Source: G020348385 sp964580235 (GTDB lineage: Bacteria > Acidobacteriota > Aminicenantia > Aminicenantales > Aminicenantaceae). Taken from it: DNA of 33,116 bases. The stretch lies in assembly GCA_964580235.1 (NCBI GenBank), contig CAZOJY010000026.1, positions 1 through 33,116 of the forward strand. Reading direction: 5' to 3'. The position numbers and the translations under genes were made by a program. Below are positions 23,518-31,713 of this stretch, piece after piece (position 1 is the first letter of the stretch; every line of letters starts with the position of its first letter). The notes beneath the pieces were generated by a model. The model was not told where the DNA came from, did not search any database, and was given only the letters and a program-made list of their open reading frames with translations.

Positions 23518-24262
23518 ACAGGAACTTCTGATCGACATACAAGGTGTGTCTTATGACTACGGTTATGGGGATGTCCTTACAGATGTGAGTTTCCCGATCA
23601 ACTCAAGGGACTTTTTGGCTATCATCGGTCCGAATGGTTCGGGAAAGACAACTCTTCTGAAGATCATATTGGGTCTGCTGAAACCACGGCGAGGCGGTGT
23701 CAAAATATTGGGGAAAACAGTAGAAGAATTTCTAGATTGGAAAAAAATCGGATACGTTCCTCAAAAAGCGACTCACATCGATTCTCTTTTCCCGGTTTCC
23801 GTCAAGGAGGTCGTATCCATGGGGATACTGTCATCTCAGAGGTTCCCCCGACATTTTATTGCTGAGGATCGTCCTATCTCAAGGGCATTGCAACAAGTCG
23901 GGATAGAAGAGTTTAAAAAAAGGAGGATTGGAAATCTATCGGCCGGTCAGCAACAACGTGTGTTCATAGCCCGGGCATTAGCCAACCAGCCGAAAATTCT
24001 AATTCTTGATGAGCCCACCACTGGAGTGGATGCGAATACCCAGGGACGTTTTTATGATATGCTTCACAAACTTAACGGGGAAGAAGGAATCACGATTGTC
24101 CTGGTTACTCACGAAGTGGGGATTATAAACCGGCATGTGACGCAGGTAGCCTGTCTCAATCAGACGCTGGTCTATCATGGCAGCCACGATGACTTTTGCC
24201 GCTCGGATGAGTTTAAGAAATTGTTGGCGGACGGGCATCATCTGCTGTCTCATCATCACTGA
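23498..24262 (+). CDS. ZnuC-like metal ABC transporter ATP-binding protein
   Basis: 254 residues. Walker A is IGPNGSGKTTL, the Q-loop is in VPQKAT, the signature is LSAGQQQR, Walker B is KILILDEPTTGVD, and the switch His is in VLVTHEVG. It energises uptake by the neighbouring ZnuA- and ZnuB-like proteins. The C-terminus is His-rich (DGHHLLSHHH), common in metal transporter ATPases and possibly involved in metal sensing. The ATG at 23498 lies inside the end of the binding-protein gene, so the two are translationally coupled. Confidence 0.95.
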   Translation: MDSAAIKQELLIDIQGVSYDYGYGDVLTDVSFPINSRDFLAIIGPNGSGKTTLLKIILGLLKPRRGGVKILGKTVEEFLDWKKIGYVPQKATHIDSLFPVSVKEVVSMGILSSQRFPRHFIAEDRPISRALQQVGIEEFKKRRIGNLSAGQQQRVFIARALANQPKILILDEPTTGVDANTQGRFYDMLHKLNGEEGITIVLVTHEVGIINRHVTQVACLNQTLVYHGSHDDFCRSDEFKKLLADGHHLLSHHH

Positions 24263-24327
24263 AAAAAAATATCTGCTTTCAAACCCATGGAAATCTGGAA
24301 TAATGAAAATAAAAAAAATGAACTGAA

Positions 24328-25131
24328 ATGAATGCTTTATTCCTGTACGGATTTCTCCAGAGGGCTTTTTTGGCCGGGATTTTCATTGCCATTGCCTGTG
24401 CGTTTTTGGGCGTTTTCCTGATTTTGAGACGGGATGCTATGATCGGGCACGGTTTAGCGCATGTCACTTTTGCTGGCGTCGCCCTTGGCCTTTTTTTAAA
24501 CGTGATGCCTTTGGCCGTTGCGCTTGTTATCGCTGTGGGCGCCTCCTTGATCATTATGAAGCTGAAAGTGAAAACCGGGCTTCATGGGGACACAGCCATT
24601 GCGATTTTTTCCAGTACAGGGTTTGCATTGGGCGTCATGTTGGCAACCCTCTCCCATAGCTTCAATGTGGACCTATTCTCTTATCTTTTTGGTGAAATTT
24701 TGGCCATCGAAACCTCTGAAGTGTTTTTTTCTGTCATTCTTGCCTTTGTTGTGGTTTTTTTGGTTATTGTGAATTACCACAAATTCATGTACATAACGTT
24801 TGACAGAGAATCGGCCAAAGCTTCAGGCATCAAAGCCGACCGGCTCGATACTCTCCTGACAGTGCTGACCGCTGTCACAGTCGTTCTCGGGATGAAAGTC
24901 GTCGGAATTCTTTTGGTCTCTGCCCTTGTTGTTATTCCTGCCGCGGCTGGCCTCCAGGTCGCTTCGAGTTTCAAACGGGCCATTATTCTTTCCATGTCCA
25001 TTTCCATTATATCCGTTGTTTTGGGGCTTACGCTTGCGCTTCTTCTCGATTTGCCAGCCTCTGGCAGCATTGTTCTCCTCTCATTCTTGGTCTTTGTCTT
25101 GCTGTTTATGTTCAGGCGAACACGCGGATGA
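24328..25131 (+). CDS. ZnuB-like metal ABC transporter permease
   Basis: 267 residues with seven or eight hydrophobic helices and ABC-3 family features: GFLQRAFLAG, FLGVFLILRRDAMIGHGLAHVTFAGVALG, DRESAKASGI (the coupling-helix region) and VGILLVSALVVIPAAAGL. It is the membrane channel for zinc or manganese. It follows the ATPase gene after 65 nt without a strong Shine-Dalgarno sequence. Last gene of the run that begins at galK; convergent with the macrodomain gene. Confidence 0.94.
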   Translation: MNALFLYGFLQRAFLAGIFIAIACAFLGVFLILRRDAMIGHGLAHVTFAGVALGLFLNVMPLAVALVIAVGASLIIMKLKVKTGLHGDTAIAIFSSTGFALGVMLATLSHSFNVDLFSYLFGEILAIETSEVFFSVILAFVVVFLVIVNYHKFMYITFDRESAKASGIKADRLDTLLTVLTAVTVVLGMKVVGILLVSALVVIPAAAGLQVASSFKRAIILSMSISIISVVLGLTLALLLDLPASGSIVLLSFLVFVLLFMFRRTRG

Positions 25132-25146
25132 TAGAAAAAGGAAGAA

Positions 25147-25677
25147 TTACTGGGTTATCCTTTCGAAAGTCCCCTGGAAAATCGAGTATGCTCTTTCTCC
25201 ATACAAGCATAATACGATTTCCTCAGGGTTTGTATTTTTTCTGAGAAAATCCATAGTTACTTTTATCATGATCTCAGCGCATCTTTTTATCGGAAAATGA
25301 AAAATACCTGTGCTAATGGCAGGGAAAGCCATACTTTTGATTTTCTTTTTTTTAGCGATCTTAAGACAGTTTAGTACAGCATTGGCAAGCTTGATGTCCT
25401 CATCTCCTTCTCCATAAACAGGTCCGACAGCATGAATCACGTAATGGGCATTCAGATTTCCTGCTCCGGTAATCACGGCTTCTCCCACTTCAATAGGGCC
25501 GATAGAGTTGCATTCTTCCTGAATAGAAGGTCCTCCAAATTTGCGGATGGCGCCGGCAACTCCTCCCCCAAGGATCAATGATTTATTGGCGGCATTGACG
25601 ATGGCCTCAACGCCGAGGACAACAATATTTCCTTCTACGAGCCTCAATTTTCTTCCATTAATTATGCATTCATCCAT
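25147..25677 (-). CDS. Macrodomain (ADP-ribose-binding/hydrolase) protein
   Basis: 176 residues, a single macrodomain. Motifs are EAIVNAANKSLILGGGVAGAI (adenosine and distal ribose loop), YVIHAVGPVYGEGDED, and FPAISTGIFHFPIKRCAEI (phosphate loop). Such proteins hydrolyse O-acetyl-ADP-ribose, remove mono-ADP-ribose from acidic residues, or only bind ADP-ribose. The GGGVAGAI loop is nearer to the Af1521-like type than to MacroD. GAGGGG precedes the ATG. It sits downstream of ftcD on the same strand but has its own promoter. With the ADP-ribosylglycohydrolase-like gene at 13889 it gives the window two ADP-ribose-related proteins. Confidence 0.92.
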   Translation of the reverse strand: MDECIINGRKLRLVEGNIVVLGVEAIVNAANKSLILGGGVAGAIRKFGGPSIQEECNSIGPIEVGEAVITGAGNLNAHYVIHAVGPVYGEGDEDIKLANAVLNCLKIAKKKKIKSMAFPAISTGIFHFPIKRCAEIMIKVTMDFLRKNTNPEEIVLCLYGERAYSIFQGTFERITQ

Positions 25678-25713
25678 TCTTCCCCTCTATTATAAAAAGA
25701 TTAAAGAAAAGGC

Positions 25714-25743
25714 ATTATAAATAAAACTCCCATTTCTTGTCCA
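25714..25743 (-). promoter_or_regulatory. Candidate promoter of the macrodomain gene
   Basis: On the minus strand TGGACA (25743-25738), an 18-nt spacer and TATAAT (25719-25714), 37 nt before the ATG. A second TATAAT lies nearer the gene, just upstream of the GAGGGG ribosome-binding site. Confidence 0.5.
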
Positions 25744-25777
25744 GTCAGCTAATCAGCTCTTGCACTCGTTTAATCCG

Positions 25778-27463
25778 TCACTCCTGGCAGATCACCTTTA
25801 GCTTTTCACTCACGATTTTTCTGATTTCGTCACTGATCCTGATGGCATCATTTTTCAGAACTTCCGCTCTGGTTTTGATCTTTGTTGTGAATTTTTCATC
25901 CTGAATAACGGCAAGATTAATGGCAACGTTATAGAAGGCTCCTTCTGCCGCAGTTTGGGCAGTCAATCCTGCCACTCCTGCATCACTGATAGAATTTTTA
26001 TTCCCATAAACAGCAATATCTTTGGCCAATTCTAGGGCTTTTATGCTTTTTTCTAATACCCCAAGAGGCACGAGAGTCGCCTCTTTCGTGGCTTCCTGGA
26101 TGGCTGCATCCCTTTCTCTTTTTTGTTCATCCGTCTTTTTTTTCATCCGAAAGGTTGTCATGACTTTATTGAATGCCAGAGTGTCCAGGTCTACCGCTCT
26201 CAGGAATTCATCTTTTAAAACTTGAGCAGCCATGGCCGATTCAATGACTTTGCCCTGCACGTTCTCATAATCTTTTTTCCCGACAGTGAGGTTGGACACC
26301 ATGGACGTGAGGGCTGCTGAGAGAGCCCCACACAATGCGGCTGTGCTTCCTCCTCCAGGGGCAGGAGAGTCCATAGACAACTCATTGGCGAATTGGCGGA
26401 GATTTCTGTCAATTAAAGAGTCTTCGACTTCTTTGAACTGATATTCGATGATCTTTTTTTGTGGATCAAACGGGGAGACGTCCTCAAGGCCCAAAGATTT
26501 CACAGCGATATCTATCAGCTCTTCCTCTGGGACGCCTGGGCTTTTGCCCTGTTTTTTCAAATAATGCCGGCCTGCCATGAGCAAGGCTTCTTTGGGGATT
26601 AATCCCACCAGTTCGCTTCCTGTAACCCGAAGCCCTATGGCTTCTGCTTCTTTTATTGCCTCATCGAAAACAAGATGGGGAGGAGAAATTTTGTAGTTCG
26701 TAAAATTTATGGAGATTTGAGCAATGCCATAATCCTCGATAAACCAACCCACGGCCTTTACATCCTTAAATTTGCCAGGAATTTTCATGGGCTTTCCGTT
26801 TTCATCTCGAATGATATTTCCATCTTTGTCCCTTTTGGCTCTTCCTCTTTCCCGAAGATTAAATGCAATATGTCTGGCGAGCAAACGATCTCTTGTATTT
26901 AAATTGATGTTGTATGCGATCAGAAATTCTCTCGCTCCGATGATTGTTACTCCTGTCCTGGCGTTAAATGTGGATTTTCCGTAGTCAGGAGACCAGTTGG
27001 GATCTTTGAGTTTCTCGGCCAGCCCTTCATATTCGCCGACCCGGATGTTTGCCAGATTTTTTCTTTCCGGTTTTTGAGCCGCCTCTTCATACAGATAAAC
27101 GGGTATTGCCAACTCTTCTGCAACCCGTCTGGCCACATTGTGGGCAATCTGAACACAATCTTTCATTGTTACTCCAGAGACTGGGATAAACGGACACACA
27201 TCGGTTGCGCCGATACGGCTGTGTGCTCCTTTGTGTTTGCTCATATCCAAGATTTCAGCCGCTTTTTTTATCGCTCTGAAAGCTGCCTCTTTGACACCGT
27301 CTGGTGTTCCGATAAAAGTAACAACAGTTCTATTTGTGGATTCCCCAGGGTCCACATCAAGCAGGGTCACCTGGGGACTGGATTCGATTTCTTTTGTAAT
27401 GGTCTTGATCTTTTCAATATCTCTACCTTCGCTAAAATTTGGCACACATTCCACGAGTTTCAT
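25778..27463 (-). CDS. ftcD: Bifunctional glutamate formimidoyltransferase / formimidotetrahydrofolate cyclodeaminase
   Basis: 561 residues, full bifunctional length. The transferase domain (about 1-330) begins VECVPNFSEGRD and has catalytic H81 in GAHSRIGATDVCPFIPV. The cyclodeaminase domain (about 350-555) has MDSPAPGGGSTAALCGALSAAL. The enzyme moves the formimino group of formimino-glutamate to tetrahydrofolate and then releases ammonia to give methenyl-THF, the last step of histidine degradation and a source of one-carbon units. No hutH, hutU or hutI is here. Its ATG overlaps the stop of the upstream M16 gene (ATGA), so histidine- or peptide-derived carbon use may be linked to the M16 proteins. 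metK and ahcY, nearby, also serve one-carbon metabolism. Confidence 0.95.
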   Translation of the reverse strand: MKLVECVPNFSEGRDIEKIKTITKEIESSPQVTLLDVDPGESTNRTVVTFIGTPDGVKEAAFRAIKKAAEILDMSKHKGAHSRIGATDVCPFIPVSGVTMKDCVQIAHNVARRVAEELAIPVYLYEEAAQKPERKNLANIRVGEYEGLAEKLKDPNWSPDYGKSTFNARTGVTIIGAREFLIAYNINLNTRDRLLARHIAFNLRERGRAKRDKDGNIIRDENGKPMKIPGKFKDVKAVGWFIEDYGIAQISINFTNYKISPPHLVFDEAIKEAEAIGLRVTGSELVGLIPKEALLMAGRHYLKKQGKSPGVPEEELIDIAVKSLGLEDVSPFDPQKKIIEYQFKEVEDSLIDRNLRQFANELSMDSPAPGGGSTAALCGALSAALTSMVSNLTVGKKDYENVQGKVIESAMAAQVLKDEFLRAVDLDTLAFNKVMTTFRMKKKTDEQKRERDAAIQEATKEATLVPLGVLEKSIKALELAKDIAVYGNKNSISDAGVAGLTAQTAAEGAFYNVAINLAVIQDEKFTTKIKTRAEVLKNDAIRISDEIRKIVSEKLKVICQE

Positions 27464-28929
27464 TCCTTCTCTCCTTTTGTTATTTCATATCGTAATTTTC
27501 CCTCGGGAGTGTAAACTCCGACCTTTTCAAATTTCTTCAAAGATTCCACAATATCGTTATCTCCAACGATCACGATGACTGGAGTGTACAGAGAGTATTT
27601 TTGACCCATTAGTGATACCGATTCTGAACTGATACGCATAATTTTTTCGTAATATCTCTCCCAATGATCTCTTCCCAGGCCAAAAGCCTGAATTTCAGAT
27701 AGTTTTGCTGAAAGATCATCATATGTCTCAATTTGGATCGGGAAATTGCCAATCAAGTATGATTTTGCCTGTTCAATCTCTCGGCTTGGGATTTGAACAT
27801 TTCTCAAGTTGTTCATTTCCTGCAAAATCTCTTGAATGGCATCATAGCTGAATTCGGTCAAAACTTTGGCTGTTATCATAAAAACACCACAACTTCTGAA
27901 AAACTGCATTTCGCTGAAAGCATAATAAGCATAGGCTTTAGACTCTCTGAGGTGCATAAAAAGCCTGCTGTTAGGAGTCCCGCCGATGACTTGATTAAAA
28001 ACGACAAACGGGAAATAGTCCGGACTGGATATCGGAAAAATGATGTTGCCGAGATAAATCGTGACGTCCTTTACATGGGGTAGACCAACAAAACAAATCT
28101 TGATTTTATCGCGCGGGTTTAAAAGCGGGGCAAAAGAGAGCTCCAAATCTTTTTTTTCCCAAGGGCTTAGATATCGACTCACGAATCTTGATGCTATCTC
28201 AAGGTTTAAATTTCCGACTAAAACGAGTTTGGCATTATTCGGGCGGTAGTATTTAGAATAGAATGAAACAATGTCTCTCCGATTCAAATTTTTAATTCCT
28301 CCCGGATCGAATATCATTTTTTTATAAGGATGGGACTCGAACAAAATCTGATACATCAGTCTTCTTGCTATAAATTCGGGATTATTGTTTTGAATGGCCA
28401 GGTCATAAAACATCGATCTTTGAATATTCCCAATCTCGAGGCGAGGAAAAGTTGGACGCAAAAGGATCTCACTGAGTAACTGCAGGGCATCCTCGAAGTA
28501 TTCCTCGAGGAAAGAAAAGGTGAACTCTGTGTAATCGGGATGAGTTTCAACGGCAATGCTGCCTCCGATGGATTCAATTTTTTCTTCAATATCCTCAGCT
28601 CGCAGATTTACGGAACCCTTTGTGATCATTCGTGCGCATAGCGTAGCGAGCCCAGGCAGATTATCCGGGGAGGAACTTTCCCCTGTCATTATGATCAGTC
28701 TCATGCTGATGACAGGATGGTTTTGCCTGCGGGCGATAGCAATTCCCAGACCGTTTGTGAGTGTATGTGTTTCGACCACGGGGAGGGATAATTCAGAAAA
28801 AGGTTCCGGAAGAGGAGGGGACCTTCGATACCTTTCTTGTGCGCTTAAAGGAAAAATCTGAGTAAAATAAAGTGAGAAAATAGAAAAAAAGAGAAAGTAT
28901 AAATATTTAAAACTTTGTTTATTTCTCAT
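27460..28929 (-). CDS. M16-family protein, non-catalytic partner type
   Basis: 489 residues with an N-terminal signal peptide (KYLYFLFFSIFSLYFTQ, likely cleavage after LSA). Two M16 repeats are visible. In the first, the normal HxxEH position reads LATLCARMITKG, so the zinc site is absent. The partner-type R/Y signature GGTPNSRLFMHLRESKAYAYY is in the second. Bacterial M16 pairs usually form a heterodimer in which one subunit has HxxEH and the other R/Y. The ATG overlaps the stop of the preceding M16 gene by ATGA, and its own stop overlaps the ftcD start the same way. It is expected in the periplasm. Confidence 0.9.
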   Translation of the reverse strand: MRNKQSFKYLYFLFFSIFSLYFTQIFPLSAQERYRRSPPLPEPFSELSLPVVETHTLTNGLGIAIARRQNHPVISMRLIIMTGESSSPDNLPGLATLCARMITKGSVNLRAEDIEEKIESIGGSIAVETHPDYTEFTFSFLEEYFEDALQLLSEILLRPTFPRLEIGNIQRSMFYDLAIQNNNPEFIARRLMYQILFESHPYKKMIFDPGGIKNLNRRDIVSFYSKYYRPNNAKLVLVGNLNLEIASRFVSRYLSPWEKKDLELSFAPLLNPRDKIKICFVGLPHVKDVTIYLGNIIFPISSPDYFPFVVFNQVIGGTPNSRLFMHLRESKAYAYYAFSEMQFFRSCGVFMITAKVLTEFSYDAIQEILQEMNNLRNVQIPSREIEQAKSYLIGNFPIQIETYDDLSAKLSEIQAFGLGRDHWERYYEKIMRISSESVSLMGQKYSLYTPVIVIVGDNDIVESLKKFEKVGVYTPEGKLRYEITKGEKE

Positions 28930-30311
28930 TTGATGTGGATATTGATCAATACTCTTTCCTCTTTGAAATACTTATTGGCCATGCGGCTCACATCGTAATG
29001 GGATACAGCGAGGTATCGGTTGAGTTCATTCGACCAATGGATTAAATCCCCTCTGTCAAGCAATTCTTCAGCGAGAAAAATGGCTTTATCGAGTGCTGTC
29101 GCGAATTGGCGGTAATAGTCCATCTTGAATATGTTTTTTGTTTTACGAAGTTCTTCTCCGGTGACAAATGAAGTTCTGATTTTGTTTATTTCTGCGAATA
29201 CTGCCCTCTGGCTGCGCTCGGCCATTATTTCATTATTTGCTCTCACAAATACTTTGAGGACGGATTGATCCATTCTGGTTTCAATACCTCCACTCAAGTA
29301 AATCGCTGTCTTGTCTTTTTCGATCAGCCTTTTGTACATCCGGGATGTGCGGCCTTTCATCAAAACGTATTCTGTGATCGCAAGCCGGTAGTGGTCATCA
29401 GAATATCGAGGAGCCAATTGATATCCCAAATAGAATCCAGGAGAAGGCGCCATTGGGTTCTTAATCGTGAGATTTACCGGCTCAATTTTTGGCAGATTTT
29501 CCAGATCTATTGCCGGTGGAACGGCCCGCATTGGAATTGTCGAAAAATATTTTTGGATAAGCGGGAGAACTTTTTGTTCACTGATGTTACCCACAATAGT
29601 TAATACAGCATTATTTGGTGAATAAAAGATCGAAAAAAAATGGCGGACATCTTCTGTGGTGATTTGCTTGATATCCGGAATTGTTCCAAGGATAGGATGG
29701 CTGTAGGCAAAAGTTGAAAATAAAAGCCGATCAAAATACCAGGAATTTTCGAGATAAGGATCAGATTCTCTTTGTCGCTGTATGTCCTCAATCAGCTGGT
29801 TTTTGATGTTTTCCACATTGGAAGGACTGATATTGAGGGTTTTCATCCTGTCGGACTCCAACCACAGCACAAGTGCCAGTTGGTTTGAGGGAACTGTCTG
29901 ATAGAAAAGGGTTTTATCATCAGTGGTGATGGCGTTCAGAACGCCCCCAATCTTTTGGATGAAACTGTAATGCTGCATCTGACCGACATTTCTGGATCCT
30001 TGGAACATCAAGTTTTCCATAAGATGAGCTAAACCTGTTTTTCCGGGCTCCTCGTTAGTAGATCCAACTTTATAGGCCACAACAACGGAAACGATCGGTA
30101 AAGAATTATCTTCGGATAAAACGATCCTTAAGCCGTTTTTTAATGTGTACTGCTTAACGGGAAAGGGCAGTTCTTCTGTTTTTTGTCCTGCCCAGCTTGA
30201 AAGTCCCAAGAAAAGAATAAAAATAAGGACTAGATAAAAATAGCTTTTTATTATCGTAAACATCTTTTCGGACAAGGCTGAACTTGAGAATCCTAAAAAT
30301 AACACAAACAA
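28926..30311 (-). CDS. M16-family zinc-peptidase homolog with HxxEN in place of HxxEH
   Basis: 461 residues from a TTG at 30311; the ATG at 30263 (445 residues) is likelier because it gives a clean signal peptide, SYFYLVLIFILFLGLSSWA. The M16 core follows: YTLKNGLRIVLSEDNSLPIVSV, then the zinc-site helix GLAHLMENLMFQGS. Canonical HxxEH is therefore H-L-M-E-N, with the second zinc ligand His changed to Asn (codon AAC, 30012-30014). The downstream glutamate helix reads IKNQLIEDI, where the usual Glu aligns with E or D of ED. GTLNA-type and TVPSNQLALVLWLESDRM stretches are as in active relatives. Activity is uncertain. First gene of the M16-M16-ftcD operon. Confidence 0.9.
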   Translation of the reverse strand: MFVLFLGFSSSALSEKMFTIIKSYFYLVLIFILFLGLSSWAGQKTEELPFPVKQYTLKNGLRIVLSEDNSLPIVSVVVAYKVGSTNEEPGKTGLAHLMENLMFQGSRNVGQMQHYSFIQKIGGVLNAITTDDKTLFYQTVPSNQLALVLWLESDRMKTLNISPSNVENIKNQLIEDIQRQRESDPYLENSWYFDRLLFSTFAYSHPILGTIPDIKQITTEDVRHFFSIFYSPNNAVLTIVGNISEQKVLPLIQKYFSTIPMRAVPPAIDLENLPKIEPVNLTIKNPMAPSPGFYLGYQLAPRYSDDHYRLAITEYVLMKGRTSRMYKRLIEKDKTAIYLSGGIETRMDQSVLKVFVRANNEIMAERSQRAVFAEINKIRTSFVTGEELRKTKNIFKMDYYRQFATALDKAIFLAEELLDRGDLIHWSNELNRYLAVSHYDVSRMANKYFKEERVLINIHIK

Positions 30312-30531
30312 GAATTCAAATTCAAATGGCAGCCAGGTAAACTGATTAGTCTACCGGTGTATTGTTTTGTGCCCTATCGTCTTAGCTGGCTTCCTAAACA
30401 GCAATCCTGTCTTCGGATGAAACCGTCACGAAATATGGCGTACACAGGAAATAAATGAATTGCAAATGGCTCATTTTTATGTTAATTAGTATATTTTTCT
30501 AGCCTTGATCCTTTTGCAAAGGAGAGAAACC
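30264..30531. other. Divergent intergenic region between the M16 gene and metK
   Basis: No gene seen. GGTAAACT (30336-30343) and AGTCTACC (30348-30355) form an imperfect 8-bp hairpin with a GATT loop. No SAM-I-type aptamer sequence was recognised upstream of metK, although other SAM or SAH aptamer classes cannot be excluded by eye. Confidence 0.35.
30460..30488 (+). promoter_or_regulatory. Candidate metK promoter
   Basis: TTGCAA (30460-30465), a 17-nt spacer and TAATTA (30483-30488). Transcription would start near 30495, leaving about 37 nt of leader that holds AAGGAG, 8 nt before the ATG. Confidence 0.45.
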
Positions 30532-31698
30532 ATGAGTAAACTAGGAAAACATTTTTTTACATCAGAATCCGTTACAGAGGGACATCCAGATAAAATTTGT
30601 GACCAAATCTCTGATTCGATTCTGGATGATCTTGTCGGTCAGGACCCAAAAAGCCGAGTTGCCTGTGAAACTCTCGTTACGACCGGATTGGTTTTTATCG
30701 CTGGAGAAATATCCAGTGGGGGCTATTGTGAATTCCAAAAGATCGTTAGAAACACAGTTCGAAAACTGGGTTATACGGACGCACGGTATGGATTTGATTT
30801 TGAAACATGTGCGGTTATTTCTTCTATTCACGAACAATCTCCTGATATTGCCAAAGGAGTGGATGAGACCAGTGTTCACGAACAGGGTGCGGGAGATCAA
30901 GGGCTCATGTTTGGATATGCTTGCCGTGAAACCGAAGAATTTATGCCTATGCCGATTATGATGGCCCACAAATTAGTCAGGAGGCTAGCTCAAGTTCGGA
31001 AAGATAAATTATTGAAATATTTGAGGCCTGATGGAAAATCACAAGTGACAGTCGAATATGAAGGCGATGTACCTCGAAGAATCGATGCTGTTGTAATAGC
31101 CGCCCAACATCATCCAGGGATTCAGATAAGTAAATTGCGGGAGGATATCAAAAATGTCGTAGTCAAAGAAGTACTTCCTCCTGAAATGTTGGATAAAAAC
31201 ACCAAAATATTCATTAATGAGACAGGCTCGTTTGAGCAAGGAGGGCCGCTGGCTGATACAGGACTCACAGGCCGCAAGATTATTGTGGATACCTATGGTG
31301 GTGTAGGGAGCCATGGAGGCGGTTGTTTTTCGGGTAAAGATCCTTCTAAAGTTGATCGTTCAGGATCATACATGGCTCGTTATATCGCCAAAAACCTTGT
31401 TGCTGCCGGGATTGCTGATAAACTTGAAGTTCAAATTGCCTATGCCATCGGTGTGGTCCAGCCTGTTTCTATACTGGTGAACACGTTCGGAACGGCAAAA
31501 ATCCCAGAGGATAGGATCAAAAACCTGATTCGGGCACATTTTGAACTGGCTCCCAAAGGAATGATTCAATCGCTGGATCTTCTCAGACCAATATATCATA
31601 AGACTTCTTGTTATGGGCATTTCGGTCGTGATGAGAAGGAATTCACCTGGGAAAAAACAGATAAGGTAGATGTATTAAAAAGAGAGGCCGGCCTGTAA
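30532..31698 (+). CDS. metK: S-adenosylmethionine synthetase
   Basis: 388 residues, standard bacterial MetK. It makes S-adenosylmethionine from methionine and ATP. Signatures are EGHPDKICDQISDSILD, EQGAGDQGLMFGYA, and GGGCFSGKDPSKVDRSGSYMARY (triphosphate loop). The ATG at 30532 with AAGGAG 8 nt upstream is chosen over a TTG at 30505. ahcY begins 15 nt downstream, so SAM synthesis and SAH removal are co-transcribed. Confidence 0.97.
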   Translation: MSKLGKHFFTSESVTEGHPDKICDQISDSILDDLVGQDPKSRVACETLVTTGLVFIAGEISSGGYCEFQKIVRNTVRKLGYTDARYGFDFETCAVISSIHEQSPDIAKGVDETSVHEQGAGDQGLMFGYACRETEEFMPMPIMMAHKLVRRLAQVRKDKLLKYLRPDGKSQVTVEYEGDVPRRIDAVVIAAQHHPGIQISKLREDIKNVVVKEVLPPEMLDKNTKIFINETGSFEQGGPLADTGLTGRKIIVDTYGGVGSHGGGCFSGKDPSKVDRSGSYMARYIAKNLVAAGIADKLEVQIAYAIGVVQPVSILVNTFGTAKIPEDRIKNLIRAHFELAPKGMIQSLDLLRPIYHKTSCYGHFGRDEKEFTWEKTDKVDVLKREAGL

Positions 31699-31713
31699 GC
31701 TAAGGAGAAAAAA

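Noticed and set aside
25137..25163. AAAGGA/TCCTTT inverted repeat as a bidirectional terminator between znuB and the macrodomain gene
   Set aside because: Six-bp AT-rich stem with a 15-nt loop that runs into the macrodomain stop; too weak.
30312..30531. SAM-I riboswitch upstream of metK
   Set aside because: No matching conserved core or stem pattern could be read; the region is only noted as a leader.
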